A stretch of DNA of 5,971 nt from Reyranella sp. (GCA_016780605.1 JADHLS010000368.1:1-5971); one strand, 5' to 3'; positions 1-5,686 are shown, counted from the stretch's first letter. The notes: generated by a model not told the origin, from the letters alone. Made by a program: numbers and translations.

Positions 1-50
1 CGATGCGGGACGGAGGAGTTTACGCCGCATTCCGAGTACGACGAATTCGA

Positions 51-57
51 AGGGGGG
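51..57 (+). promoter_or_regulatory. Ribosome binding site of the FAH family gene
   Basis: AGGGGGG ends five bases before ATG 63. It decides the start in favour of 63 over the in-frame ATG at 3, which lies at the window edge. A second purine-rich run, GGAGGAG at 12-18, has no start codon at suitable spacing downstream. Confidence 0.6.
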
Positions 58-62
58 ACTCA

Positions 63-932
63 ATGCGACTTTGCACCATCCAGAACGGCGGCAAGGCGGT
101 GGTCGGCGTCAAGACGGACGACGGCAAGATCATCGATCTCAGCAAGCAGATGCCGCGGGGGCCGAAGTCGGTGGTCGAGATCCTGGCCGGCGGCAAGAAG
201 GTCCAGGCCGAGGTGGCCAAGGCCTGCGCCAAGCCCAAGGCGGGCGCCACGGTGTCGGCGAAGTCGGCCAAGTACCTCTGCCCCATCCCCAATCCGGGCA
301 AGATCCTGTGCATCGGCCTGAATTATCGCAAGCATGCCGAGGAAACCGGCAATCCCATCCCGCCCTATCCCATCGTGTTCGCCCGTTTCGACAACACGCT
401 GGTGCCGCACAACGGCAAGATGCCGATGCCGAGCCACAGCAACCAGCTCGACTGGGAGGCCGAACTCACCATCGTGATCGGCAAGAAGTGCCGCAATGTG
501 CCCAAGGAGAAGGCGCTCGGCGTGATCGCCGGCTACGCCTGCTTCAACGATGGCTCGGTGCGGGACTGGCAGTTCAAGGGCAGTCAGTGGACGTTGGGCA
601 AGAATTTCGACGGCACCGGCGGCTTCGGCCCCGACATCGTGACCTCCGACGAATTGCCACCGGGCGGCGCGCCGCTGCGCATCATGACCCGCGTCAATGG
701 CGAGGTCATGCAGGACAGCAACACTGACGACTTGATCTTCGACGTGCCGACCCTGGTGCATGAAATCTCCAAGGTCATGACGCTCGACCCAGGTGACATC
801 ATCATCACCGGCACGCCCTCGGGCGTCGCGTCGGGGCGCACGCCGCCGAACTGGCTGAAGCCGGGCGACGTCTGCGAGGTCGAGATTGAGAAGATCGGCG
901 TGTTGCGCAATCCGATCGTGCAGGGAGCCTGA
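63..932 (+). CDS. Fumarylacetoacetate hydrolase (FAH) family protein
   Basis: A 289-residue enzyme of the FAH superfamily, whose members hydrolyse, isomerise or decarboxylate oxo- and hydroxy-diacids late in aromatic catabolism, in the cytoplasm with a bound divalent metal. Visible: a variable N-terminal domain (about 1-75), then the core opening with PNPGKILCIGLNYRKHAEE (77-95), the metal-ligand stretch DWEAEL (E132 and E134) and the third acid in NDGSVRD (D163), then QWTLGKNFD (175-183) and GTPSGVASG (250-258). The usual NDVTARD-type motif is altered to NDGSVRD, but the acid and arginine remain. I chose ATG 63 because AGGGGGG lies five bases upstream and the protein then begins MRLCTIQNGG, typical of the family. 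An in-frame ATG at 3 would add 20 arginine-rich residues unlike the family. The EthD-like gene follows after 26 bp and is probably co-transcribed. The family is sure; the substrate (acylpyruvate, hydroxyheptadienedioate or similar) cannot be told from sequence. Confidence 0.93.
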   Translation: MRLCTIQNGGKAVVGVKTDDGKIIDLSKQMPRGPKSVVEILAGGKKVQAEVAKACAKPKAGATVSAKSAKYLCPIPNPGKILCIGLNYRKHAEETGNPIPPYPIVFARFDNTLVPHNGKMPMPSHSNQLDWEAELTIVIGKKCRNVPKEKALGVIAGYACFNDGSVRDWQFKGSQWTLGKNFDGTGGFGPDIVTSDELPPGGAPLRIMTRVNGEVMQDSNTDDLIFDVPTLVHEISKVMTLDPGDIIITGTPSGVASGRTPPNWLKPGDVCEVEIEKIGVLRNPIVQGA

Positions 933-943
933 CATTTTGAGTC

Positions 944-949
944 GGGGAG
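944..949 (+). promoter_or_regulatory. Ribosome binding site supporting the GTG start at 959
   Basis: GGGGAG lies nine bases before GTG 959. The competing ATG at 989 has only a weak CGGGA upstream, so this site favours the GTG start. The choice is not certain because the first ten residues look unstructured. Confidence 0.45.
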
Positions 950-958
950 CCGCCGGAC

Positions 959-1684
959 GTGCACGCGCCGGCGGCCCGGGATAGCGCCATGGCCGGCGAG
1001 GCCATCGTCATGGTCGCCTTCCGGCTCGACGTCGATCAGGAGGCGCCGTTCAGCGAGTTCTACCATCATCGGCATCTGCCGGCCCTGATGCGAAGGTCGC
1101 CGGCCATCCGATCGATCCGGCGCTACCAGGAGCATCACGTCACCGGCTCGCTGAAGTACTACCGCAAACAGTTCCTGACCCTGTTCGAATGCGATGGAGC
1201 GCACGCCGCGCGCGAGGCGCTGGCGGCCATGGCGGACGATCCCGACTGGAAGCGATGGCGTGATACGGCAATTACCGACTACGACGCGCCATGCGTCTAT
1301 CGCCGGCGCTGGGCGCATGCGCGGACGGCCTGGGATGGGGATTTCGGCAGCCGCCCGTTCTTCATGGTGAGCGTCGAGCTTGACGAGACGAGGGCAAAGC
1401 CGTTTCACGACTGGTACGAGCAGGACTACCTGCCGAAGAACGTGGCCGACGTTCCCTCCTGGATAGCCTGCCGCCGCTACAGCAGCGAAGGGCGGCAGCC
1501 TGCACGTCATGTCGCTGTCTACGAGGCCTTCGACCTCGCCGGCCTGGACGCCAGTCTCGACATGATGCGCGCGCCTTTCCGGATGGCGGAGAACATGGCG
1601 TGGAAGCGTTGGGATACCGGCGATCGTCCGGTGATCGTCTGGGAGGATGCCGCGAGCTACAAGCCGATCTTCCGGCAGCCCTGA
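959..1684 (+). CDS. Two-domain EthD-like dimeric alpha+beta barrel protein (internal duplication)
   Basis: A 241-residue protein made of two similar ferredoxin-like alpha+beta barrel modules (about 15-115 and 133-236). The first has an EthD-like pattern: FYHHRHLP (34-41), RRYQEHH (54-60), then a helix with DWKRW (96-100). The second repeats this in exact register 118 residues later: WYEQDYLP (152-159), RRYSS (172-176), AWKRW (214-218). Single EthD and related barrel proteins are about 100 residues and dimerise, so this is probably a covalent pseudo-dimer. The family often sits beside ring-degradation genes, and the FAH gene 26 bp upstream fits that. The exact reaction is unknown; it may be an enzyme or an accessory protein. 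I chose GTG 959 because GGGGAG lies nine bases upstream. ATG 989, giving 231 residues, is the alternative and would not remove either module. The stop touches the stop of the convergent TetR gene with no bases between. Confidence 0.82.
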   Translation: MHAPAARDSAMAGEAIVMVAFRLDVDQEAPFSEFYHHRHLPALMRRSPAIRSIRRYQEHHVTGSLKYYRKQFLTLFECDGAHAAREALAAMADDPDWKRWRDTAITDYDAPCVYRRRWAHARTAWDGDFGSRPFFMVSVELDETRAKPFHDWYEQDYLPKNVADVPSWIACRRYSSEGRQPARHVAVYEAFDLAGLDASLDMMRAPFRMAENMAWKRWDTGDRPVIVWEDAASYKPIFRQP

Positions 1685-2341
1685 TCAGCCGCGGCGTAGC
1701 AGGCGGTCGAGACCGCCCATCATCAGCCGGGTCGCGAACTCGGCAGCTGCCGCCGGGTCGACCGGGTCGCGGGCGACCATGATCACCGAGATCTCGAAGG
1801 CGATGCCCGACATCGCGGCGGCGAGATACCCGATATCGACATGCGGCAGCACGCCGGCGGCGATGGCGGCGCGGATGTCGGTGTTCAGCGCCTGCGCCAG
1901 CGCTCGCACATCGGGTTTGTCGAGCAGCGTGCGGATGGCGGTGAAGTTCTTGCGCGCGAGCGCCAGCAGCTCGGCATCCTCGACGATGAACTCGAAATAG
2001 ACCCCGTAGTGGCGGCGGAAGAACTCCTCCGCCGTGGTCGCCTTGGCGCGGCCGTTGTTGTGGCGCTTCAGGAGCTCGCCGGTCAGCTCGCCGACCACCG
2101 CCTCGAAGATCTCATCCTTGTCCTTGAAGTAGTTGTAGAAGGTGCCCGAGGCGAGGTCGGTGCGGCGCACGATGTCGCGCACGCTGGCCGCGCCATGGCC
2201 CATCTCGGCGAACACCGCGCGCGCCGCCTTCAGGAGCGCCGTGCGGTTCTCGGCCTTGTTCTGTTCGCGCCGGCCCGACCGCTCGCGCGGCTCCGCCGTC
2301 CTCTGTGCTGTCGTGACCTGAGCTTCGTCTTCCATGTTCAT
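1685..2341 (-). CDS. TetR family transcriptional regulator
   Basis: A 218-residue one-component repressor-type regulator. The N-terminal DNA-binding domain is clear: helix 1 at about 32-48 (RTALLKAARAVFAEMG), then the helix-turn-helix SVRDIVRRTDLASGTFYNYF (53-72), ending in the conserved FYNYFKDKDEIF. The C-terminal part (about 85-218) is the helical ligand-binding and dimer domain, whose ligand cannot be predicted. A charged tail of about 28 residues precedes helix 1. The start ATG 2341 overlaps the TGA of the upstream esterase gene as ATGA, and the site before it is a poor Shine-Dalgarno, so translation probably depends on coupling. A second in-frame ATG at 2335 is possible. Being last in the esterase operon, it most likely controls that operon's promoter, to the right of 3399, and perhaps the divergent cyclase. 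The convergent FAH/EthD-like pair is another possible target. Family certain; targets inferred. Confidence 0.93.
   Translation of the reverse strand: MNMEDEAQVTTAQRTAEPRERSGRREQNKAENRTALLKAARAVFAEMGHGAASVRDIVRRTDLASGTFYNYFKDKDEIFEAVVGELTGELLKRHNNGRAKATTAEEFFRRHYGVYFEFIVEDAELLALARKNFTAIRTLLDKPDVRALAQALNTDIRAAIAAGVLPHVDIGYLAAAMSGIAFEISVIMVARDPVDPAAAAEFATRLMMGGLDRLLRRG
1702..1717. terminator. Short GC hairpin at a convergent gene junction
   Basis: GGCGGTC (1702-1708) and GACCGCC (1711-1717) are complementary, in practice a 6-bp stem with a CGAG loop. It lies 17 bases past the stop of the EthD-like gene and inside the last codons of the TetR gene. No T-run follows on either strand. It is the counterpart of the hairpin at the other convergent junction, but weaker. 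Confidence 0.25.
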
Positions 2342-3399
2342 CGACCGAGTTGTGCCAGTTCGTGCCGCAGGCCGGCAACCATGTCGTCCATCGCCCGCGC
2401 CGCCGCCTGCAGGGCGCCGCGCATGCCGATGAAGCCGTGGATCAGGGAATCGAACTCCTGATGGATGACCTTGATGCCGGCCGTGGCCAGGCGCTCGGCA
2501 TAGGCCTGGCCCTCGTCGCGCAGCGGGTCGATGCCGTTGGTGAAGACCAGCGCCGGCGCCACGCCCGAAAGATCGGTTGCGCGCAGCGGCGAGACCCTGG
2601 GGTCCTCGATCTCACGAAGATCGTTGAGATAGTGGCCGCGGAACCACTCCATGGCGGCGCGGGTGACCAGGAAGTTCTCGCCGCAGCTCGCGTAGGATGC
2701 CGTGGTGAAGCCGAGGTCCGTGGCGGGAAAGATCAGCCATTGCAGGCAGGGCGGGCGGGCTTCATCGCGCAGCAGCTGGGCGGCCACGGCGGCGATGTTG
2801 CCGCCCGCCGAATCGCCGGCGAGGACGATCCGCGCCGGGTCGATACCGAGTTTTGTCGCGTCGGCGCTCAGCCAGCGATAGGCGGCGACCGCGTCTTCGA
2901 TGGCGGCCGGGAACTTGTGCTCGGGCGCCAGGCGATAGTCGACGGCGACCACCGCGCAGCCGGCCCGGGCGCAGATGTAGCGACTGACGAGGTCGTAGCC
3001 CTCCAGGCTGCCCATCACCCAACCGCCGCCGTGGAGGTAGAGGATCGCCGGCAACAGGCGCGCCACGGCACCGGCCGGACGATAGAGGCGGATGCGCAGG
3101 CGCCCGGCCGGGCCATCGATGGTGCGGTCGACCATCTCGCCGATCGGGGCGGCCTTGCCGCCCATCTCGAGCATGAAGGTGTCGTAGCCGATGCGGGCCT
3201 CGACCACCGTCGTCTGCTCGACCGGCGGCTGGCCGCTGCGCGCCAGCAGGTAGAGCAGCCACTGCGTGCGGCCATCGAGCTGGCGGCCGTCGACCACGAC
3301 CGGTGGGCCCGCCAGGATGTTGACCCAGGCGATCGGCATGCGCACGGCGAGGTTGGCGGCCTTGCCCTGCAGTTCGAGCGCGATCTCCTTCAGCGGCAT
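2338..3399 (-). CDS. Alpha/beta hydrolase, HSL-type esterase/lipase (family IV)
   Basis: A 353-residue carboxylesterase of the hormone-sensitive lipase type, which cleaves ester bonds of short- to medium-chain substrates. All key parts are present: oxyanion-hole motif HGGGW (123-127), the family-typical DYRLAPEHKFPAAIEDA (154-170), nucleophile elbow GDSAGG with Ser197, Asp291 in DPLRDE, and His321 in HGF. A cap region of about 100 residues precedes the core, somewhat longer than in many family members. There is no signal peptide, so it is probably cytoplasmic. ATG 3399 is the natural start, but no good Shine-Dalgarno lies at normal spacing: GGGGATGG sits too far upstream and the last dozen bases are AT-rich. 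TetR follows directly, overlapping by four bases. Substrate unknown; such esterase-TetR pairs are often linked to breakdown or detoxification of a compound sensed by the regulator, which is inference here. Confidence 0.94.
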   Translation of the reverse strand: MPLKEIALELQGKAANLAVRMPIAWVNILAGPPVVVDGRQLDGRTQWLLYLLARSGQPPVEQTTVVEARIGYDTFMLEMGGKAAPIGEMVDRTIDGPAGRLRIRLYRPAGAVARLLPAILYLHGGGWVMGSLEGYDLVSRYICARAGCAVVAVDYRLAPEHKFPAAIEDAVAAYRWLSADATKLGIDPARIVLAGDSAGGNIAAVAAQLLRDEARPPCLQWLIFPATDLGFTTASYASCGENFLVTRAAMEWFRGHYLNDLREIEDPRVSPLRATDLSGVAPALVFTNGIDPLRDEGQAYAERLATAGIKVIHQEFDSLIHGFIGMRGALQAAARAMDDMVAGLRHELAQLGR

Positions 3400-3467
3400 G
3401 ACTAAATTACTACCATCCCCAACCGCCGTTGTGGAGGCTCGCCGGGCTGGCTAGGGTGGCCGTCCCG
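3400..3467. promoter_or_regulatory. Divergent intergenic region between esterase and cyclase genes
   Basis: This 68-bp spacer must hold the promoters of the esterase-TetR operon (leftward) and the cyclase pair (rightward), unless those lie inside coding sequence. At its left end is an unusually AT-rich patch (3400-3412) that reads TAGTAATTTAG on the minus strand, with TAGT repeated around AATT. It could be a -10 element of a short-leader or leaderless esterase transcript, or part of an operator. I find no convincing -35 partner and no clean palindrome for TetR. A short copy of the esterase HGGGW-coding sequence lies at 3418-3437. Confidence 0.35.
3453..3459 (+). promoter_or_regulatory. Ribosome binding site of the adenylate cyclase gene
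   Basis: AGGGTGG lies eight bases before ATG 3468. It decides the start against the further upstream in-frame TTG 3429 and GTG 3456, neither of which has a comparable site. Confidence 0.5.
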
Positions 3468-4754
3468 ATGGCCGAAGCGACCCCCAGCGGCTACGCCAGC
3501 GAGCTGCGCCGCGAGATCATGCGCAGCGAAATCCAGCGCGTGCAGGTGCTCGCGATCGTGCTGTTCGCGCTGCTGGCGCTGACGTTCTGCGTCATCAACA
3601 CCTTCCCCCGCCTCGTCGATCGCATGTTCCGCGAGGGCCTCGACTGGTGGGAGCCGCTGGCCATCATCGGTCCCTTCGCGGTCTATGAAGTCGTCGTGCT
3701 CTTCGTCCTGCGCTGGCGACAGGCCAAGGACCTGGACTTTCCGGTTTATGGGCGGTTCGGCAATGCGCTCATCGAGACCAGCATGCCGAGCGCCATCATC
3801 TTCGTGCTCAGTCACCACATGGAGGCGGAGACGGTGTTCGGCTTCTGGCCGCCGCTGCTCTATTTCATCTTCATCCTGCTGTCGACGCTGAGACTCGACT
3901 TCTGGCTATCGCTGTGGACCGGCGCGGTCGCAGCGGTGCAGCAGTTCCTGCTGGTCCTGTGGTTCGTGCCGCTCGAGGTCTTCGCCGACCGGCCCGAGCA
4001 TTCGCTGCTCTACAATCTCAGCCGCAGCATCGTCTTGCTGGGGTGCGGCGCGATCGCCGGCATCGTGGCCGGCAGCCTGCGCCGGCAGTTCGACCAGTCG
4101 GTGGCGGCCGCCGCGGCGCGCGATCGCGTCACCAACATGTTCGGCCAGCACGTCTCGCCCGCCGTCGTCGACCGGCTGTTGGCCTCGCACACCGACCCGC
4201 CGAGCGAGATCCGCGAGGTCTGCGTGCTGTTCCTGGACATCCGGGGCTTCACCGCCATGACGCGCAAGCGGCCGGCTGACGAGACGGTGTCGCTGCTCAA
4301 CGACTTCTTCGCCGAGATGATCGACATCGTCGATCGCAACAACGGCATCATCAACAAGTTCCTGGGCGACGGTTTCCTCGCTCTGTTCGGGGCGCCACTG
4401 GAGGATCCCAAGGCTGCCGCCAACGCGCTCGCTGCCGCACGTGCCATGTTGCAGGCGGTCGACCGCTGGAACAAGGCGCGGCCCGACAAGCCGCTGCGTG
4501 TCGGAATCGGCATCCATCTCGGCGAAGCGGTGACCGGCACGGTGGGCTCGCCGCAGCGCAAGGAGTACACGGTGATCGGCGACACCGTTAACCTGGCGGC
4601 GCGGCTCGAGCAGCTCACCAAGGAGACGGGCTCGCAGCTCTTGATCTCGAGCGCGGTGCATCGCGCCACGACCGGCGCCGACGGCGCAACAGACCTCGGG
4701 CCCCTGCCGATCCGCGGCTATGACGAAGGTGTGCGGGTATGGAAGGTGGTCTGA
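3468..4754 (+). CDS. Membrane class III (IIIb-type) adenylate cyclase, six predicted helices
   Basis: A 428-residue protein that should make cAMP from ATP on the cytoplasmic side of the membrane. The N-terminal half has six hydrophobic segments at about 25-46, 63-83, 100-117, 122-142, 145-169 and 187-204. A short linker follows with the transducer-like FGQHVSPAVVDRLL (225-238), then the catalytic domain to about 428. Metal-binding aspartates are D257 (LFLDIRGFT) and D301 (KFLGDGF). The purine-specifying lysine is K297. In EYTVIGDTVNLAAR the second specificity residue is T368 instead of Asp, with N375 and R379 for the transition state. This Thr is the mark of class IIIb cyclases, several of which respond to bicarbonate. 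All catalytic residues are present, so it should be active as a homodimer. No HAMP, GAF or PAS domain is seen; the membrane part may sense a signal. Its last 16 bases overlap the cyclotransferase gene. Confidence 0.93.
   Translation: MAEATPSGYASELRREIMRSEIQRVQVLAIVLFALLALTFCVINTFPRLVDRMFREGLDWWEPLAIIGPFAVYEVVVLFVLRWRQAKDLDFPVYGRFGNALIETSMPSAIIFVLSHHMEAETVFGFWPPLLYFIFILLSTLRLDFWLSLWTGAVAAVQQFLLVLWFVPLEVFADRPEHSLLYNLSRSIVLLGCGAIAGIVAGSLRRQFDQSVAAAAARDRVTNMFGQHVSPAVVDRLLASHTDPPSEIREVCVLFLDIRGFTAMTRKRPADETVSLLNDFFAEMIDIVDRNNGIINKFLGDGFLALFGAPLEDPKAAANALAAARAMLQAVDRWNKARPDKPLRVGIGIHLGEAVTGTVGSPQRKEYTVIGDTVNLAARLEQLTKETGSQLLISSAVHRATTGADGATDLGPLPIRGYDEGVRVWKVV
4725..4729 (+). promoter_or_regulatory. 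Ribosome binding site of the cyclotransferase gene inside the cyclase gene
   Basis: GAAGG lies nine bases before ATG 4739, within the last codons of the cyclase. It supports that start and means that ribosomes finishing the cyclase cover the initiation site of the next gene. Confidence 0.5.
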
Positions 4755-5212
4755 CCTGGTACTTCGCCTACGGCTCCAACATGAGCGCCGAGCGGCTGTT
4801 CGAGGAACGGCTGAAGCCGGAGGGCGTGGCGATGAGCGAGCGCGTCGCGGGCCGCCTCGACGGCTGGCGGCTTGCCTTCAACAAGCAAGGGCGCGTGGCG
4901 GGCACCGGAGCGGGTAACATCATGCTGGCGCCGGGCGAGGCGGTGCACGGCACGTTGAATCTGTTGCCTGCGAAGGGCTTCGATATCCTCGACAAGTACG
5001 AGGGCGTCGCCGGCGGGCATTACGAGCGCCAGCGGGTGCGCGTCGTGCGCGGCGATGGCGGCGCGATTGTCGAGGCGATCACCTATGTGGCGCTGCTGGT
5101 CGCCGAGGACCTTCGGCCAACCCGCGCCTATCTCGGCCACCTGCTGGCTGGCCGAGATCTCTTGCCGGCGGACTATTTCCGGCGTCTCAGCGAGACGCCG
5201 ACCTTGGATTGA
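4739..5212 (+). CDS. Gamma-glutamylcyclotransferase-like (GGCT/AIG2 fold) protein
   Basis: A 157-residue protein of the GGCT-like fold, whose known members cleave gamma-glutamyl amino acids or related compounds to release 5-oxoproline. The signature YFAYGSNM (8-15) forms the substrate-binding loop near the N-terminus. The likely catalytic acid is E88 in DKYEGV, matching the DEQEGV position of the human enzyme as I recall it. The stretch from GTGAGNIMLAPGEAVHGTLNLL (55-76) also fits the family, and the end ADYFRRL (144-150) resembles family C-termini. The length is normal for a stand-alone enzyme. It starts 16 bases inside the cyclase gene, so the two are surely one transcript and probably translationally coupled. 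Its stop touches the stop of the convergent VOC gene, and a hairpin lies in its last codons. The substrate might be a gamma-glutamyl peptide or amine; glutathione-specific ChaC enzymes are a different branch. Exact activity not settled. Confidence 0.88.
   Translation: MEGGLTWYFAYGSNMSAERLFEERLKPEGVAMSERVAGRLDGWRLAFNKQGRVAGTGAGNIMLAPGEAVHGTLNLLPAKGFDILDKYEGVAGGHYERQRVRVVRGDGGAIVEAITYVALLVAEDLRPTRAYLGHLLAGRDLLPADYFRRLSETPTLD
5180..5200. terminator. Perfect 9-bp inverted repeat at a convergent gene junction (candidate bidirectional terminator)
   Basis: CGGCGTCTC (5180-5188) pairs perfectly with GAGACGCCG (5192-5200) around a three-base AGC loop. It lies within the last codons of the cyclotransferase gene and 12 bases beyond the stop of the convergent VOC gene. 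Neither side has a T-run, so it is not a classical intrinsic terminator. It may still stop or stabilise the VOC mRNA 3' end. Location argues for function; it could also be a coding coincidence. Confidence 0.4.
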
Positions 5213-5671
5213 CTACTTCGCGCCGACCAGCTTCTTCGCCGGCGCCTTCTTGCGCGTGCGCTCGCCCGGCAGCGCGTCGTTCTTCTCGATCTCCGGCACG
5301 TCGGCTTCGTTCCAGAAGTTGAGCTCGATCATCACGCCGTCGGGATCGTGGATGAAGACCTGCTGCAGGGGCCGCGCCGGCACCTTGCGCACCTCGAAGG
5401 GCATCTTGTCCTTCTTGAGCTGGTCGATGGTGTTGCGGATGTCGGCGCAGTTGATGGCGACATGGTCGATGGCGCCGCTGCCATGGTCCTTGCGCCCGGT
5501 CTCCGACACCAGGTGCAGGATCGGCTTCTCGCCGGCATAGAGCCAGGCGCCGGGGAAGTTGAAGGGCGGCCGGTCGCCGTCCTTCAGGCCGACGTAGCGC
5601 TCGTAGAAGCGGACGGTGGCCTTGAGGTCCTTGCAGTAGACGTTCCAGTGGTCGAGTGAGAGAGCGGGCAT
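5213..5671 (-). CDS. VOC superfamily (glyoxalase/dioxygenase fold) protein
   Basis: A 152-residue protein with two beta-alpha-beta-beta-beta modules (about 5-55 and 67-120). Members use a metal held in the barrel for isomerisation, thiol transfer or ring opening. Candidate ligands sit at the expected strand positions: H8 (LDHWN), H53 (ILHLV), H70 (IDHVAI) and E116 (MIELNFW). The HDPDGVMIELNF end (108-119) is highly typical. The H/H/H/E set differs from the H/E/H/E of glyoxalase I, so lactoylglutathione lyase is not the best guess. A basic tail with RTRKKAPAKK follows the fold (138-147) and is not part of it. I chose ATG 5671 because AGGAGAGG lies just upstream and the protein then starts one strand before H8. 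The longer frame reaching 5923 is only an open extension over the DUF899 gene. DUF899 lies 61 bp upstream on the same strand. Substrate unknown. Confidence 0.9.
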   Translation of the reverse strand: MPALSLDHWNVYCKDLKATVRFYERYVGLKDGDRPPFNFPGAWLYAGEKPILHLVSETGRKDHGSGAIDHVAINCADIRNTIDQLKKDKMPFEVRKVPARPLQQVFIHDPDGVMIELNFWNEADVPEIEKNDALPGERTRKKAPAKKLVGAK

Positions 5672-5678
5672 CGGGGTT

Positions 5679-5686
5679 CCTCTCCT
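5679..5686 (-). promoter_or_regulatory. Strong ribosome binding site of the VOC gene
   Basis: On the minus strand AGGAGAGG precedes ATG 5671 by seven bases. It is the best Shine-Dalgarno in the window and fixes the start of the 152-residue protein. Confidence 0.7.

Noticed and set aside
3..62. A 20-residue N-terminal extension of the FAH protein from ATG 3
   Set aside because: The extension is arginine-rich and unlike the family, while ATG 63 has a well-spaced AGGGGGG site.
60..935. A 291-codon minus-strand open frame covering the whole FAH gene
   Set aside because: It is the codon-position shadow of a certain FAH gene; the product is Arg/Ala/His/Asp-rich with no family motif.
1741..1752. 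A perfect 12-bp palindrome CGGCAGCTGCCG as a possible operator
   Set aside because: It lies inside the TetR coding sequence over an alanine-rich stretch (GCN codons), where such palindromes arise easily; it is not near a promoter.
2350..3405. A 351-codon plus-strand open frame antisense to the esterase
   Set aside because: The esterase on the other strand has a complete catalytic triad and oxyanion hole; this frame gives a repetitive acidic and arginine-rich product with no motif.
3429..3457. TTGTGG and TAGGGT as a promoter for the cyclase gene
   Set aside because: The spacing is 17 bases but the -10 match is poor and it overlaps the ribosome binding site, leaving no leader for it.
3402..3818. 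A 138-codon minus-strand open frame antisense to the cyclase start
   Set aside because: It lies opposite a membrane-helix coding region with strong family evidence, its product is a charged, low-complexity chain with no recognisable motif, and GC-rich DNA commonly leaves such frames open.
5225..5250. Repeated CTTCTT words near the end of the VOC gene as a repeat element
   Set aside because: They are simply lysine codons of the basic tail read on the other strand.
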